A DNA stretch of 64,000 nt from Prochlorococcus sp. AG-402-B19 (GCA_003279615.1 QCHM01000008.1:16721-80720), one strand, 5' to 3'; positions 19,727 through 31,107 are shown, counted from the first letter of the stretch. The notes: a model not told the origin generated them from the letters alone. Program-made: numbers and translations.

Positions 19727-20290
19727 ATGAATCTAAAATATCAGAATATTATATTATTAATAGTGCTATTTTTATTTCCAAGTGGTAAATGTGCGGAAAC
19801 AATATTTCTTTATAAAGGGACTTTTAGTAGAACAATAACAATTGAAGATTTATATAATTTTAAAAAATCTAAAGTACCAAGCAATCAATTAAAAAACCTT
19901 ATAAAAATCACTAATCAAAATGAAAAAGACTTACATAAAGTTTTATCTTATGAAATAGATATACCTCTAAAAACCAGTAGCAGGTTAATGAATAGCAAAA
20001 TAGGAAAAGTATTTTTAAGTAGAATATCTAAAATTATTTATCCTAATAAAATTTTAGATAGAAACATAGGAATCAAAGCATTAAGGTCTGGAATTCTATT
20101 AAGTTCATACAATAAAAATGAAAAAATCAATCTAATAGATTTTTTTAAAGCTTATCCAAATAAAAATATTGCTATTGACCTAAACGCATTGAGTAAAACC
20201 TTAAAAAAGGTAAAATCATTAAAAGAATTAATCGAATTTTACTCAAATTCACCTTTCAAGAAACTAAAAGATGGAAGCTCGAGCAATTAG
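19727..20290 (+). CDS. DUF1400-type secreted protein (alpha/beta-hydrolase-associated)
   Basis: The ATG follows the stop of the ABC1 kinase directly. An N-terminal signal peptide is clear (hydrophobic residues about 7-20, then GKCAET). The mature part begins TIFLYKGTFSRTITIEDLYNF, which resembles the DUF1400 domain found at the N-terminus of some cyanobacterial alpha/beta hydrolases. At 187 residues no hydrolase domain is present, so this is the stand-alone DUF1400 form. It is probably periplasmic or lumenal; function unknown. Confidence 0.65.
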   Translation: MNLKYQNIILLIVLFLFPSGKCAETIFLYKGTFSRTITIEDLYNFKKSKVPSNQLKNLIKITNQNEKDLHKVLSYEIDIPLKTSSRLMNSKIGKVFLSRISKIIYPNKILDRNIGIKALRSGILLSSYNKNEKINLIDFFKAYPNKNIAIDLNALSKTLKKVKSLKELIEFYSNSPFKKLKDGSSSN

Positions 20291-20316
20291 ATTGTTTAAA
20301 ACTATTTAATGAATAA

Positions 20317-21423
20317 GTGGCATTTTCAAAAAAATTAAAACAGTTTTTCTCCTCTTCTCCAAAAAATAATAATTGGAATGGTCTTATAGAAACCTATAAA
20401 GACTGGTTACCAGTTACAAAGAAAACACCAATCATCACTTTAAAAGAAGGTGGAACTCCTCTTATAGAAATAAAAGCAATAGCTGATCGAATTGGAAAAG
20501 GAGTAAAAGTATATGCAAAATATGACGGTCTCAACCCAACAGGGTCATTCAAAGATAGAGGAATGACCATGGCAATAAGCAAAGCAAAAGAGGCTGGTTG
20601 TGAAGCTGTAATTTGTGCAAGCACAGGCAATACATCGGCCTCTGCCGCTGCCTATGCGAGAAGAGGGGGCATGAGAGCATTTGTTGTTATTCCAGAAGGT
20701 TATGTAGCTCAAGGAAAATTGGCTCAAGCTTTAGTTTATGGAGCAGAAGTTTTAGCTATTAAAGGAAATTTCGATAACGCGTTAGATATCGTTAGAGAAT
20801 TATCAGATAAATATCCAATAACTTTAGTTAATTCCGTAAATCCATATAGATTACAAGGACAAAAAACAGCAGCTTTTGAAATAATAGAAAATCTTGGAAA
20901 TGCACCAGATTGGTTATGCATTCCAATGGGAAATGCAGGAAATATAACAGCTTACTGGATGGGTTTTGAAGAATATTTTCATGCTAATAAATCTAAAAAA
21001 CTTCCTAGAATGATGGGTTTTCAGGCTAGTGGTTCTGCCCCACTAGTTGAAGGGAAAAGCATCACCAATCCAGACACAATTGCCACTGCAATTAGAATTG
21101 GGAATCCTGTAAATAAAGAAAAGGCTCTTTTAGTAAGAGAAGCAAGCAATGGTAACTTTTCCTCCGTAACAGATTTAGAAATCATAAATGCATATAAAAT
21201 TCTTGGAAAAGAAGAAGGTATTTTTTGCGAGCCAGCTAGCGCAGCCTCTGTTGCAGGTTTATTAAAGAAAAAAGACGATGTACCAAAAAACTCAACAATT
21301 GTTTGTGTTCTTACAGGTAATGGTCTGAAAGATCCTGATTGTGCAATAGAAAATAATGAGGCTATTTTTCATACTGGCGTAGACGCTGAAATAAATTCAA
21401 TTACAAAAAAAATGGGCTTTTAA
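20317..21423 (+). CDS. thrC: Threonine synthase
   Basis: A PLP enzyme converting O-phosphohomoserine to threonine. Motifs: NPTGSFKDRGMTMAISKA with the PLP Lys, CASTGNTSASAAAYARRGG, and the GNAGNITAYWMGFEEY phosphate-binding loop. The C-terminus has EPASAASVAGLLKK. Length 368 matches the short bacterial type. The start is GTG at 20317. It is the last gene before the putative replication origin. Confidence 0.96.
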   Translation: MAFSKKLKQFFSSSPKNNNWNGLIETYKDWLPVTKKTPIITLKEGGTPLIEIKAIADRIGKGVKVYAKYDGLNPTGSFKDRGMTMAISKAKEAGCEAVICASTGNTSASAAAYARRGGMRAFVVIPEGYVAQGKLAQALVYGAEVLAIKGNFDNALDIVRELSDKYPITLVNSVNPYRLQGQKTAAFEIIENLGNAPDWLCIPMGNAGNITAYWMGFEEYFHANKSKKLPRMMGFQASGSAPLVEGKSITNPDTIATAIRIGNPVNKEKALLVREASNGNFSSVTDLEIINAYKILGKEEGIFCEPASAASVAGLLKKKDDVPKNSTIVCVLTGNGLKDPDCAIENNEAIFHTGVDAEINSITKKMGF

Positions 21424-21486
21424 AGATATAAAAAGATCCAAAAAAAAAACTGTCTGTTGAATGAGGGGTTTTGTTTGTATTTTTAA

Positions 21487-21655
21487 TGTGGAAAAAAGAG
21501 CAAAAAATCTAAATACGGTTTTGTTTGTTTTCCACAACTGATCCTATTCGTGGAAAAATGATTTTTTCTCCACGGTCATAGTATTTTTTCCACACAAAAA
21601 AAATTAGATATTCCTTTGCTCCATTGATTTTTTTGAAATAACCACAAAACCCACA
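21487..21655. promoter_or_regulatory. Cluster of DnaA boxes
   Basis: Three exact copies of TTTTCCACA occur: minus strand at 21487-21495, plus strand at 21528-21536 and 21586-21594. One-mismatch or two-mismatch copies are TTTTCCACG (minus, 21549-21557) and TTCTCCACG (plus, 21566-21574). Two weaker plus-strand boxes, ATAACCACA (21638-21646) and AAACCCACA (21647-21655), lie back to back next to the CTA tract. TTTTCCACA is the form of DnaA box usual in cyanobacteria. Confidence 0.8.
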
Positions 21656-21672
21656 GGTACTACTACTACTAG
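21656..21672 (+). promoter_or_regulatory. DnaA-trio tract (basal unwinding element)
   Basis: Directly after the last DnaA-like box come GG and then TACTACTACTACTAG. On the complementary strand this is repeated TAG triplets, the DnaA-trio motif on which DnaA forms a filament to start unwinding. The order box, short GC step, trios, AT-rich DNA is the same as described for the Bacillus subtilis origin. Recognised by pattern only. Confidence 0.7.
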
Positions 21673-21798
21673 TTTAATTTCAATAAAAAAAGAGAATATA
21701 ATAGAAGAAAAAAAATTTCGTTTTTTTTAACGGTCTTGCTATTTTGAAATGGCTATGAAATTCTTATACCAAAGGATTTTATTTTTTTAGATAACTGG

Positions 21799-22959
21799 AT
21801 GAAATTAAATTGTTCCCAATTTGAATTGAATGCGGCTTTGCAGTTAGTTAGTAAAGCAGTTTCTAATCGACCAACACATCCTGTTTTAGCAAATGTTTTA
21901 TTAGCAGCTGATGAAGTAACTGGAAAATTACGTTTAACAGGATTTGATTTAAGTTTAGGAATACAAACTTCAATATCCGCTTCTATAGAAAATAGTGGAG
22001 CGATTACCTTGCCAGCTAAATTGTTTTGTGAAATTGTTTCTAAATTATCTAATGATTCTCCATTAGTTTTAAGTTCAGATGATATTAGTCAGCAAGTTGA
22101 ATTAACTAGTAATAATGGATCATATAAAGTTAAAGGAATGCCAGCTGATGATTTTCCCGATTTACCTTTAGTAGAAAGTGGAACTTCTCTTAAGTTAAAT
22201 CCTTTGTCGCTATCAAGTGCTATTAAATCAACTTTATTTGCAAGTAGTACTGATGAGGCTAAACAATTACTTACGGGCGTAAATCTTACGTTTGATGGTT
22301 ATGGTCTCGAATCTGCTGCTACTGATGGACATAGATTGGCTATTTTAAATTTAAATAACATTATATCTGAATCAAATGATAAAACTACAGTTACAAATAT
22401 AGAAAAGTTTTCTATTACATTACCATCTAAATCGTTAAGGGAAATAGAAAAGTTTTTAAGTACTTGTGATATTAATCAGCCAATTGAATTTTTTATTGAT
22501 AACGGTCAAGTAGTTTTTATATCTTTAGACGAAATTATAACTATTAGAGCTTTAGATGGTTCTTATCCAAACTATTCTCAATTATTACCACAAACATTTT
22601 CAAATATTTTAGAATTTGATAGAAAACAATTTATTGCATCATTAGAAAGGATAGCTGTTTTAGCTGATCAACATAATAATGTTATTAAAATAAATTGTGA
22701 TAATTCTGAAAATTTAATTCAAATAACTACCGATGCTCAAGATGTAGGAGCTGGTTCAGAATCTTTGCCAGTATCGTTTAATGGTGAATCATTTCAAATA
22801 GCTTTTAATGTTAGATATTTATTAGATGGTTTGAAAGTTATAGATTCAAATTCTATAAAGTTAAGTTGTAATGCCCCTACAACACCAGCAGTTTTTTCTC
22901 CAATTAATAGCGATATTAATTTTACTTATTTAGTTATGCCAATACAAATAAGAAACTAA
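21799..22959 (+). CDS. dnaN: DNA polymerase III beta subunit (sliding clamp)
   Basis: The ring-shaped processivity clamp. The start MKLNCSQFELNAALQLVSKAV and the conserved SNRPTHPVLANVLL block are typical, as are the LTGFDLSLGIQTSI and ATDGHRLAILNLN segments and the C-terminal PMQIRN ending (family Met-Pro-hydrophobic-Arg). The length of 386 is normal. It lies directly beside the putative origin and leads a tight cluster: the PRC-barrel gene starts two bases after its stop. Confidence 0.98.
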   Translation: MKLNCSQFELNAALQLVSKAVSNRPTHPVLANVLLAADEVTGKLRLTGFDLSLGIQTSISASIENSGAITLPAKLFCEIVSKLSNDSPLVLSSDDISQQVELTSNNGSYKVKGMPADDFPDLPLVESGTSLKLNPLSLSSAIKSTLFASSTDEAKQLLTGVNLTFDGYGLESAATDGHRLAILNLNNIISESNDKTTVTNIEKFSITLPSKSLREIEKFLSTCDINQPIEFFIDNGQVVFISLDEIITIRALDGSYPNYSQLLPQTFSNILEFDRKQFIASLERIAVLADQHNNVIKINCDNSENLIQITTDAQDVGAGSESLPVSFNGESFQIAFNVRYLLDGLKVIDSNSIKLSCNAPTTPAVFSPINSDINFTYLVMPIQIRN

Positions 22960-22961
22960 TT

Positions 22962-23747
22962 TTGGCAATACCAACTAAATTATTATTAAGCGATTTATTA
23001 AAACTTAATGTTCGCTGCGATAAAGGATTTGATCATGGTCCTGTTGTTCGTGCTTGGATGCATCCTCCTGCTCATAGAATATTAGGATGGATAAGTCGTC
23101 CATCGACTTTGAAATTACAAAGAGAGGTTTGGAAACTAGATCAATTAAAAGGAATTAATCAGCAGGAAGTATATGTAAAAGGGAATTGTTCTATTTCAGA
23201 TGAACAAACTTTAGAACGTTTTCCAACTTTAATGAATTCAAATATTTTTAATAGAAGTGGACAGAGATTAGGTTTTCTGGCCGATTTTGTTTTTGAAATT
23301 AAAAAAGGAAAGATTCAATATTATTTAGTTAGTCGTTCAAATCCATTAATACCTGGAACAAGTCGATGGCGCTTATCTATATCTCAAATTATGGATAAAC
23401 AACCTGGTTCCATTTCTTGCGATATTGATACATTTAATGATTTACCAATACAAAAAGCAAGTTTAAGAGAAGAAATTCTTACTAAGAGTAGAAAGTGGAA
23501 AAGCCAATTTGATGATTTAACTTATAATGCGTCAGATAGACTCGAAGGTTGGATCGATGATCAAATTAATGATGATGAAAATGAAAATATAGAAAATTCA
23601 TTTATTTCTGAAAATAATTTTCACTCTTATGATGATTGGATCGACAACCTAGATATAGATAGTTCGGATGAATTCAATACAATGAAAGAAAAAGATCGTA
23701 AAACAAGCTCAATCAATGAAAGAGATCTTGATCCCTGGATTGAATAA
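22962..23747 (+). CDS. PRC-barrel domain protein
   Basis: Starts at TTG (22962), two bases after dnaN, and its stop touches the purL ATG, so it is almost certainly cotranslated with both. Two PRC-barrel-like halves are visible: LLLSDLLKLNV with EVYVKGN near the start, and NIFNRSGQRLGFLADFVFE near residue 93, which resembles the RimM/PRC fold. The last 80 residues are acidic and low in complexity. Marine cyanobacteria keep this gene between dnaN and purL, but its role is unknown. Confidence 0.8.
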   Translation: MAIPTKLLLSDLLKLNVRCDKGFDHGPVVRAWMHPPAHRILGWISRPSTLKLQREVWKLDQLKGINQQEVYVKGNCSISDEQTLERFPTLMNSNIFNRSGQRLGFLADFVFEIKKGKIQYYLVSRSNPLIPGTSRWRLSISQIMDKQPGSISCDIDTFNDLPIQKASLREEILTKSRKWKSQFDDLTYNASDRLEGWIDDQINDDENENIENSFISENNFHSYDDWIDNLDIDSSDEFNTMKEKDRKTSSINERDLDPWIE

Positions 23748-26153
23748 ATGACAATTTTTTCTGAGAACGAAGATTTTAATCAATTAATTAATTCATCAAA
23801 ATTTTTTGTTGAATATGACGTCTTATCTTCACTAAGTCAAGAAGGTTTAAAAAAAACTGATTATATAGAAATTTGTAGAAGATTAAATCGACCACCCAAT
23901 AGAAATGAATTAGGAATGTTTGGTGTTATGTGGTCTGAGCATTGTTGTTATCGTAATTCTAAGCCTTTATTAATGAATTTTCCTACAACAGGTAAACGAA
24001 TACTTGTTGGTCCAGGAGAAAATGCAGGAGTAGTGGATATTGGTTTTGGTCAAAAGTTAGTTTTTAAAATTGAGAGTCATAATCATCCATCTGCTGTAGA
24101 ACCTTTTCAAGGAGCTGCAACTGGTGTAGGTGGCATTTTAAGAGATATTTTTACCATGGGCGCCAGGCCAATTGCTTTATTAAATGCTTTAAGGTTTGGT
24201 CCTTTAGAAGATGAAAAAAACATCACTTTATTGGAAGGTGTTGTCGCAGGAATTTCGCATTATGGCAACTGTGTAGGTGTTCCTACTGTCGGAGGAGAAG
24301 TTCGTTTTGATACTAGTTACGCTGGTAATCCTTTAGTTAATGCAATGGCATTAGGTCTAATGGAAACAGATGAAATAGTTTGCTCAGGAGCTAGTGGAAT
24401 AGATTTTCCAGTTCTTTATGTAGGAAACACTACTGGTAGAGATGGCATGGGAGGAGCAAGTTTTGCTAGTTCTGAACTTTCAAAAACTTCAATTGATGAT
24501 CGTCCTGCTGTTCAAGTAGGTGATCCTTTTTTTGAAAAAGGATTAATAGAAGCTTGTTTAGAAGCATTTAAAACAGGATATGTAGTTGCTGCACAGGATA
24601 TGGGAGCGGCAGGTCTTACATGTAGCTGTTCTGAAATGGCTTCAAAAGGTGAGGTTGGTATCGAATTGAATCTTGACCTTGTTCCAGCTAGAGAAAAAGG
24701 AATGACTGCATATGAATTTTTATTATCTGAGTCCCAAGAAAGAATGCTTTTTGTTGTGAAACCAGGTTCAGAAAAACAATTAACAGAATTATTTACGAGA
24801 TGGGGATTATATGTTGAAGTTGTGGGAAAAATCTTACAAGAAAAAGTTGTTAGGGTACTTCATAAAGGACAAGTAGTAGCTAATTTACCAGCATCTGCAC
24901 TTGCTGACGATACTCCTATAGAAGAACATTTATTATTAAATTCAATACCTGATTATTTACAAGATCATTGGAAATGGACAGAAGATTTGTTACCAACACA
25001 TTTAAATAATGGAATCATAAATATAAAGAATAATTTATTTATTAGCTGGAATAATATTTTATTAGATTTATTGAGCAATCCTTCAATAGCTTCAAAGAAT
25101 TGGGTTTATAAACAATATGATTATCAAGTGCAATCAAATACGGTTGTTTTTCCTGGTGAAGCTGATGCTGCAGTTATTAGAATTCGTCCTCAAAATGAAT
25201 TTAAAAACAAATTAAATCAAGATAGAGGGATAGCATCTGTAGTTGATTGTAATGACAGATGGGTATATTTAGACCCTCAACGAGGAAGTATGTCTGCTGT
25301 TGCAGAAGCAGCTAGAAATTTAAGTTGTGTTGGAGCCGAACCTATTGCTATTACTAATAATCTAAATTTTTCGTCTCCAGATAATCCCGTAGGTTTTTGG
25401 CAATTATCAATGTCATGTAAAGGCATAACAAATGCTTGTAATGCATTAAATACTCCTGTTACAGGAGGAAATGTTTCTTTGTACAATGAAACAAAATTAT
25501 CAGATGATACCGTGATTCCTATACATCCAACTCCGGTAATTGGTATGGTTGGATTAATAGAAAATATAAATAATATTTGTAAAAAATCTTGGCTTAAATC
25601 AGGTGATCAAATATGGATGATTGGTATACCTTTAGAAACTGATACTAATAAAGATAATAGAATTACACTTTCCGCTTCATCTTATTTAGAGTATATTCAT
25701 GGGTTAAAAACTGGTAGACCTCCAGAAATAGATTTAATTTTAGAAAAACAAGTTCAATCATTTTTAAGAACAATAATTAAAAAAAATATTATTAATTCAG
25801 CTCATGACTTGGGTGATGGTGGTCTAGCAGTAGCTATATCTGAATGTTGTATTTCTTCTGGGTTTGGAGCAAATATTGTCTTACCGCCAAGTCAGTCAAG
25901 ATTAGATCGTCTTCTTTTTGCTGAAGGAGGAGGTAGAGTCTTAATTAGTTGTTCAGATGATCAAGCATTGGACTTAAAAGATTATTATAAAAAAACATCA
26001 GTATCTAATTGTTTTTCTATCTCTCATTTAGGTACTGTAAATAATAATAAAAACTTATCAGTGTATCAATCAGATAATTTGATTTTAGATATAAATATTA
26101 TTGATTTAAAAGAGAAATATAAAAATACTATTTATAAAAAAATATCTAAATAA
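23748..26153 (+). CDS. purL: Phosphoribosylformylglycinamidine synthase subunit PurL
   Basis: Converts FGAR to FGAM in purine synthesis, working with PurQ and PurS, which are not in this window. The start is ATG immediately after the preceding stop. Conserved blocks: [41 protein letters not shown], the [20 protein letters not shown] segment, and [15 protein letters not shown] near residue 690. At 801 residues it is the small (non-fused) PurL form. purF follows 61 bases later. Confidence 0.97.
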   Translation: MTIFSENEDFNQLINSSKFFVEYDVLSSLSQEGLKKTDYIEICRRLNRPPNRNELGMFGVMWSEHCCYRNSKPLLMNFPTTGKRILVGPGENAGVVDIGFGQKLVFKIESHNHPSAVEPFQGAATGVGGILRDIFTMGARPIALLNALRFGPLEDEKNITLLEGVVAGISHYGNCVGVPTVGGEVRFDTSYAGNPLVNAMALGLMETDEIVCSGASGIDFPVLYVGNTTGRDGMGGASFASSELSKTSIDDRPAVQVGDPFFEKGLIEACLEAFKTGYVVAAQDMGAAGLTCSCSEMASKGEVGIELNLDLVPAREKGMTAYEFLLSESQERMLFVVKPGSEKQLTELFTRWGLYVEVVGKILQEKVVRVLHKGQVVANLPASALADDTPIEEHLLLNSIPDYLQDHWKWTEDLLPTHLNNGIINIKNNLFISWNNILLDLLSNPSIASKNWVYKQYDYQVQSNTVVFPGEADAAVIRIRPQNEFKNKLNQDRGIASVVDCNDRWVYLDPQRGSMSAVAEAARNLSCVGAEPIAITNNLNFSSPDNPVGFWQLSMSCKGITNACNALNTPVTGGNVSLYNETKLSDDTVIPIHPTPVIGMVGLIENINNICKKSWLKSGDQIWMIGIPLETDTNKDNRITLSASSYLEYIHGLKTGRPPEIDLILEKQVQSFLRTIIKKNIINSAHDLGDGGLAVAISECCISSGFGANIVLPPSQSRLDRLLFAEGGGRVLISCSDDQALDLKDYYKKTSVSNCFSISHLGTVNNNKNLSVYQSDNLILDINIIDLKEKYKNTIYKKISK

Positions 26154-26214
26154 AATAAACTATGATTTATAATTTTAAAATTAAAATTATTTTATTTAAC
26201 GGGGGAAATATAAT

Positions 26215-27672
26215 ATGTGTGGAATTGTAGGAGTAGTTTCAACAGAGCAATGTAATCAACAAATTTATGACAGTTTGTTGTTGCTACAGCATAGAGGACA
26301 AGATTCCACTGGTATTGCAACAATGGATGGAAGTGTTTTTCATATTAATAAATCTAAAGGTCAAGTCCGCGAAGCTTATAGAACTAGAGATATGAGAGGT
26401 TTGATTGGAAAAACTGGGTTAGGCCATGTAAGGTACGCTACTAAAGGAGCTGCTCATCGAGAGGAAGAAGCTCAACCTTTTTATGTAAACGCTCCTTATG
26501 GAATTATTCTTGTACATAATGGAAATTTAACTAATACAAGAGAGTTAGAAAAAGAACTTTTTAAAATTGATAGAAGACATACAAATACTTCAAGTGATAC
26601 AGAAATGTTATTAAATGTTTTTGCAACTGAGTTAAATGATGCAATACAAGGAAGAGATTTAAACCCAGAGGATCTTTTTGATTCTGTTAAAAGACTTCAT
26701 TCAAGGGTTGAAGGATCTTATGCTTCAATTGCTTTAATTGCTGGGCATGGTCTTTTAGCTTTTAGAGATCCTTTTGGTATTCGGCCTTTAGTTATTGGGA
26801 AAAGGACTACAAGAGATAATAAATCTGAGTGGGTGATTGCAAGTGAATCATTGGTCATTGAAAATAATGATTATCAAATTCTTAGAGATGTTGAACCAGG
26901 AGAGGCAATATTTATTTCTTCTGATGGTGAGTTTTTCTCTAAACAATGCTCAAATAATCCTCAATTATTTCCTTGTTCATTTGAATATGTGTATTTAGCC
27001 AGACCTGATTCAATCATGAATGGTATTTCTGTTTATGAGTCAAGATTAAGAATGGGAGACTTATTGGCTGAAACTATAAAAAAACAAATTTCGTTAGGAG
27101 ATATAGATGTAGTAATGCCAATTCCTGACTCATCTAGACCAGCTGCAATGCAAGTAGCAAGACAGCTCGGGATTGAATATAGAGAGGGCTTTTTTAAGAA
27201 TCGTTATGTTGGTAGAACATTTATTATGCCCGGTCAATCTTTAAGAAAACGTTCTGTTCGTCAAAAGTTAAATGCAATGAGTACTGAATTTAAAAATAAA
27301 AATGTTTTAATAGTTGATGATTCTGTTGTTCGTGGAACAACATCTCAACAAATCGTTCAAATGGCTAGGAGTGCAGGTGCTAACAATGTTACGTTTACCT
27401 CTGCTGCACCACCAATTAGATATCCACATGTTTATGGAATTAATATGCCAAGTAGAAATGAATTGATTGCTTATAATAGAAATATAGATGAAATAGAAGA
27501 TAATTTATCTATCGATAAAATGATCTATCAAGAAGTAGATGATCTTATGAAAGCCATAATAAAAGGCTCTAAAATTAAGGACTTAGATTTATCTTGTTTT
27601 ACCGGAAAGTATGTTACGGGAACAGTCACTGATGAATATTTGGCTTGGGTAGAAAAAACCTCTTTATCTTAA
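26215..27672 (+). CDS. purF: Amidophosphoribosyltransferase
   Basis: The first committed step of purine synthesis, PRPP plus glutamine to phosphoribosylamine. The N-terminal nucleophile Cys2 is in MCGIVGVVS, with [14 protein letters not shown] following. The PRPP site is [20 protein letters not shown], and the cysteines of an iron-sulphur-type enzyme are present in part. A good ribosome-binding site (GGGGGAAA) lies eight bases before the ATG. Its stop overlaps the stop of the convergent gyrase-like gene by four bases. Confidence 0.97.
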   Translation: MCGIVGVVSTEQCNQQIYDSLLLLQHRGQDSTGIATMDGSVFHINKSKGQVREAYRTRDMRGLIGKTGLGHVRYATKGAAHREEEAQPFYVNAPYGIILVHNGNLTNTRELEKELFKIDRRHTNTSSDTEMLLNVFATELNDAIQGRDLNPEDLFDSVKRLHSRVEGSYASIALIAGHGLLAFRDPFGIRPLVIGKRTTRDNKSEWVIASESLVIENNDYQILRDVEPGEAIFISSDGEFFSKQCSNNPQLFPCSFEYVYLARPDSIMNGISVYESRLRMGDLLAETIKKQISLGDIDVVMPIPDSSRPAAMQVARQLGIEYREGFFKNRYVGRTFIMPGQSLRKRSVRQKLNAMSTEFKNKNVLIVDDSVVRGTTSQQIVQMARSAGANNVTFTSAAPPIRYPHVYGINMPSRNELIAYNRNIDEIEDNLSIDKMIYQEVDDLMKAIIKGSKIKDLDLSCFTGKYVTGTVTDEYLAWVEKTSLS

Positions 27673-30152
27673 TTATTTTCTGGTAAAATCATTGAAAAAA
27701 TAGATTCTATAGATTCATCATCATTTAGGGTTAAATTTAATTTACTTTCTTTTTTATATGGACTATCAAAAATTTGATCTGCTTCTAAGTTTTTATATCT
27801 TTCTTGACTGGTTTTGATATAAATATAATTATTATTTATAAAACAACTTATAACTCTATTTTTTACCATTTTAGTATCTTTTATATTTATTCCTATTATT
27901 CCTAATTCGCCTTTTTTTGATGTTTTTATTTCATTAGTCTTATATTTTATGAATGATCCTTTACTAGTTATTAAAACTAAATCTTTAACACTTTTTTCAT
28001 CTATATTTAATACTTCAATAATACTTTCACCGGGAAATAATTTTATTATACTTGTTCCTTGAGCTAATTTTCCCATGCAAGGAAAATCATTTAATGTTAC
28101 CTTTAGCTTAATAATTCTCCCAATATCACTTATTATAAAAAGATAGCTATTTTCTTCGCAAAGTATACAAGATTTAAGTTTAATATCTTTTTTTAATTTT
28201 AAAATAGTAGTTGATCTATTGGAAATCTCACTAATTTCATTAATTGCAATTCTTTTAAACTTTCCATCACTACTTATTAAACCTAAAATAACATCTTTAT
28301 TTGCTGGCAATGGAATAAAATTAATTATTTTTTTATCTTCTAAACCGGCTGGTAAAAATTGTTCTAAAGGTCCAGGTCTTTGTCCTGCAAATTCCCATTT
28401 TAGAAGACCTAGTTTTCCTTGAGCATCGACCACTAATATTTTCGGCTCATCTTTAACTGGCCATATTAGTTGAGTAGGTTGTATATTTTTATTTTCTTGA
28501 TTATTCTCCTTCAACTTTAATTTTTTTACTGTCATTGAGGGTACTATTTTTATGTCATTGTTTGATTGAATTATGATTTCAGAATCTAATGATAATTGCT
28601 TTAAAGCATTCATTCTTTGTAGTTCTTTATTTGGTCTTTGATTTGCTATTCGTTCTGCAATAAGTGCATCTCCACCTTCTATTAATTTTGTTTTTCTAGA
28701 ACTTCCAAATCTTTTTTTAAGTTCTTTTAATTCTTTAATCATTACTTTCATTAAGTTTTCTCTGTTGTTAATTATTGATTCCAGTTCATTCCTTTCTAGT
28801 TTTAAATCTTTAATTTCATTCTTTAATGAGTTTTTTTCAAGGCTTGTTATTTTTTTTAATGGCATTGCTAAAATCCCATCAGCTTGTCTTTCATTAATAT
28901 TTAAGCTATTAATTAATTTATTTTTTGCTTCAGTTGCATCTTTAGATTTTTCAATTAAATTAATTATTTCTCTAAGATTATTTATTGCTTGAATAAGAGC
29001 CTCAACTATTTCTTGCCTTGTTTTTAATTTTTTTAATAAAAAATTACTTCTATGTAAAATTGTATTTTCTCTGAATTCTAGAAAATTATCTAATAATTTT
29101 CTTAATGTTAGTTGTACTGGTTGACCATTTACTAAAGCAAGCAAAATAGCACCAAAATTACTTTGTAAGGAAGTTTTTTGATATAAAAAATCAAGAATTT
29201 TTTCAGGATCAGAATCTCTTTTAACCTCTATAAGAATTCTCATCCCATCCCGATCACTTTCATCTCTAATATCTGCTATGCCAGATACTTTACCGCTATT
29301 TACAAGTTCAGCTAACTTTTCAATCCAGTTAGCTTTATTTAATTGATATGGTAATTCACTAATAATAATACCGCTTCTTTTATGTTTACCTTTACCAGGA
29401 TTAATTTCTTCAATGTGTGCTATTCCTCTCATTGTTATACTTCCTCTTCCCTTTGTATAAGTTTCTTTTATTCCATTACTAATTAATATTTCACCTCCTG
29501 TTGGAAAGTCTGGTCCGGGGATGATATCTAATAATTTTTCTTCGTTTAAAGAGGGTTTCTTTATTATTGCTATTAATGCTTCTACTACTTCATTCAAGTT
29601 ATGGGGAGGAATACTTGTTGCCATTCCTACGGCAATTCCTGCACTTCCATTTAAAAGAAGAAAAGGAAGTTGAGCAGGTAAGACATCAGGTTCTTGTTGG
29701 GATCCATCAAAATTTGGCGAAAAATCAACAGTTTCTTGATCTATTTCACTTAAAATTGCATCGTTGGATATTGGTGCTAATCGAGTTTCTGTATATCTCA
29801 TTGCAGCTGGTGGATCATCATCAATTGATCCAAAGTTTCCATGTCCATCAAGAATTGGATATCTTGAACTGAAAATCTGTACTTGTCTTACAAGGGCGTC
29901 ATAAACTGCTTGATCTCCGTGTGGATGATATTTTCCAAGAACATCTCCTACAACACGAGCACATTTTCTGTATGGCCTATCGGGTGTAAGTCCTAATTCG
30001 TGCATTGCAAAAAGAATTCTTCTTTGCACTGGTTTCAAACCATCTCTCGCATCCGGCAATGCTCTGCCAACGATTACGCTCATTGCGTACTCGAGGTAAG
30101 AACGTTGCATTTCTTGATGCAACGATATTGGTTTCAGTCTTTCTTTGGCCAT
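27669..30152 (-). CDS. DNA gyrase/topoisomerase IV subunit A family protein
   Basis: A type II topoisomerase A subunit. The breakage domain shows [20 protein letters not shown], the [11 protein letters not shown] winged helix and the active-site Tyr in [10 protein letters not shown] (about residue 120 from this start). The C-terminal beta-pinwheel is present, but I find no canonical GyrA-box (QRRGGKG), so it may be a ParC-like paralogue; Prochlorococcus has two such genes. The frame continues eight codons upstream to 30176, but the ATG at 30152 (MAKERLKP) fits the family. It is probably cotranscribed with queG and the TPR gene. Confidence 0.92.
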   Translation of the reverse strand: MAKERLKPISLHQEMQRSYLEYAMSVIVGRALPDARDGLKPVQRRILFAMHELGLTPDRPYRKCARVVGDVLGKYHPHGDQAVYDALVRQVQIFSSRYPILDGHGNFGSIDDDPPAAMRYTETRLAPISNDAILSEIDQETVDFSPNFDGSQQEPDVLPAQLPFLLLNGSAGIAVGMATSIPPHNLNEVVEALIAIIKKPSLNEEKLLDIIPGPDFPTGGEILISNGIKETYTKGRGSITMRGIAHIEEINPGKGKHKRSGIIISELPYQLNKANWIEKLAELVNSGKVSGIADIRDESDRDGMRILIEVKRDSDPEKILDFLYQKTSLQSNFGAILLALVNGQPVQLTLRKLLDNFLEFRENTILHRSNFLLKKLKTRQEIVEALIQAINNLREIINLIEKSKDATEAKNKLINSLNINERQADGILAMPLKKITSLEKNSLKNEIKDLKLERNELESIINNRENLMKVMIKELKELKKRFGSSRKTKLIEGGDALIAERIANQRPNKELQRMNALKQLSLDSEIIIQSNNDIKIVPSMTVKKLKLKENNQENKNIQPTQLIWPVKDEPKILVVDAQGKLGLLKWEFAGQRPGPLEQFLPAGLEDKKIINFIPLPANKDVILGLISSDGKFKRIAINEISEISNRSTTILKLKKDIKLKSCILCEENSYLFIISDIGRIIKLKVTLNDFPCMGKLAQGTSIIKLFPGESIIEVLNIDEKSVKDLVLITSKGSFIKYKTNEIKTSKKGELGIIGINIKDTKMVKNRVISCFINNNYIYIKTSQERYKNLEADQIFDSPYKKESKLNLTLNDDESIESIFSMILPENN

Positions 30153-30235
30153 CTTTAAGTATCTTAGAGGCCTCAATTTCTTTATTTAGGCTACTAACTA
30201 ATCTGTTAAAAACCAGTTTTGTGTGAAAGATTAAT

Positions 30236-31105
30236 TCATTGAGTTTTTTCTTTCGCCTCTTCAACTGCCTTTTCCATTTCTTTAATTCTAAATAAAACTT
30301 GTGCTAATTTTTGTAATTTTTTACCCCATAATTGTTTTGCTTGATATTTGTTTGAAACATATTGAGGATTAGATTTTAGAGCATTTTTTGCTAATTTTAT
30401 TGATTCAGTAGATTTATTATCAATTGAGAATAATGCGATTGCAAGAGCTAACATTGGTTCAGCATCATTGCTAATTTTACTTGCTAATCTAAATTTTTTT
30501 ATTGCTTCTTTTAAATTATCTAATTCATATAAAAGAAGCCCTTCATTGTTAATAGCTTGCCAAAAATTTGGCTTAATCTTTGATGATTTTTTAAAGGCAA
30601 TAAGTGCTGATTTATAATTATTTAGCATTATTTCACAATTACCTAAAAGAAAATATCCTTTTTCATTATTTTTATTAATTGACAATCCTTTTTCTACAGA
30701 AACTTTACCTTTTTGGGGATCATTTAAATCCATATATATAGAAGCTTTTGTAAAATATATATTTTGTTCTTTTGGATTTAGCTTTATAGCTTCATTTATT
30801 GATGATAATGCCTCATGTTTTTTATTTGATCTTATTTGAGCTTCTGCAAGGCTTATCCAAAGAGCTATTTCTTTAGGATTTAATTTAATTCCTAATTTTA
30901 AAAGATTAATTGCTTCTTGATTTTGTCCAAATTGAATGAGTTGTATTGCTGTTTTTCCAATTTGTATGGATGAGGATTCTAATTCTTGTTTATTTGGTTC
31001 GTTAATTGTAGGTGAAAAAGCTTCTAATGATCTATTTATTATAGAAAATTCTAATAGACTTATACAAATTATAAATTGATAAATTGTTGGAATTATTTTT
31101 TTCAT
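30236..31105 (-). CDS. Secreted or anchored TPR-repeat protein
   Basis: The N-terminus (residues 1-28) is a signal peptide or membrane anchor. After residue 45 come about six tetratricopeptide repeats, each with the A...G/A...A pattern and Asn-Pro linkers (for example LGIKLNPKEIALWISLAEAQ and INEAIKLNPKEQNIYFTKAS). TPRs mediate protein-protein binding, and the partner is not known. It starts two bases after queG and precedes the gyrase-like gene by about 80 bases, suggesting one minus-strand operon. The gene order is conserved in Prochlorococcus. Confidence 0.85.
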   Translation of the reverse strand: MKKIIPTIYQFIICISLLEFSIINRSLEAFSPTINEPNKQELESSSIQIGKTAIQLIQFGQNQEAINLLKLGIKLNPKEIALWISLAEAQIRSNKKHEALSSINEAIKLNPKEQNIYFTKASIYMDLNDPQKGKVSVEKGLSINKNNEKGYFLLGNCEIMLNNYKSALIAFKKSSKIKPNFWQAINNEGLLLYELDNLKEAIKKFRLASKISNDAEPMLALAIALFSIDNKSTESIKLAKNALKSNPQYVSNKYQAKQLWGKKLQKLAQVLFRIKEMEKAVEEAKEKTQ

Positions 31106-31107
31106 AT

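Larger units (their letters stand above)
21424..21798. other. oriC: Putative chromosomal replication origin (oriC) upstream of dnaN
   Basis: A 375-base gene-free stretch between thrC and dnaN. DnaA-box-like 9-mers cluster in its first half, followed by a CTA-repeat tract and then an AT-rich tail of about 110 bases with long A and T runs that is suited to unwinding. In other cyanobacteria the origin lies beside dnaN, and Prochlorococcus chromosome numbering conventionally begins here. Plus-strand genes to the left look A-rich, whereas those to the right look T/G-richer, as expected at a skew switch; I did not compute this. Confidence 0.8.

Noticed and set aside
30005..30264. Two 70-95-codon frames over the start of the gyrase-like gene
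   Set aside because: They overlap the conserved N-terminal topoisomerase sequence on one or both strands.
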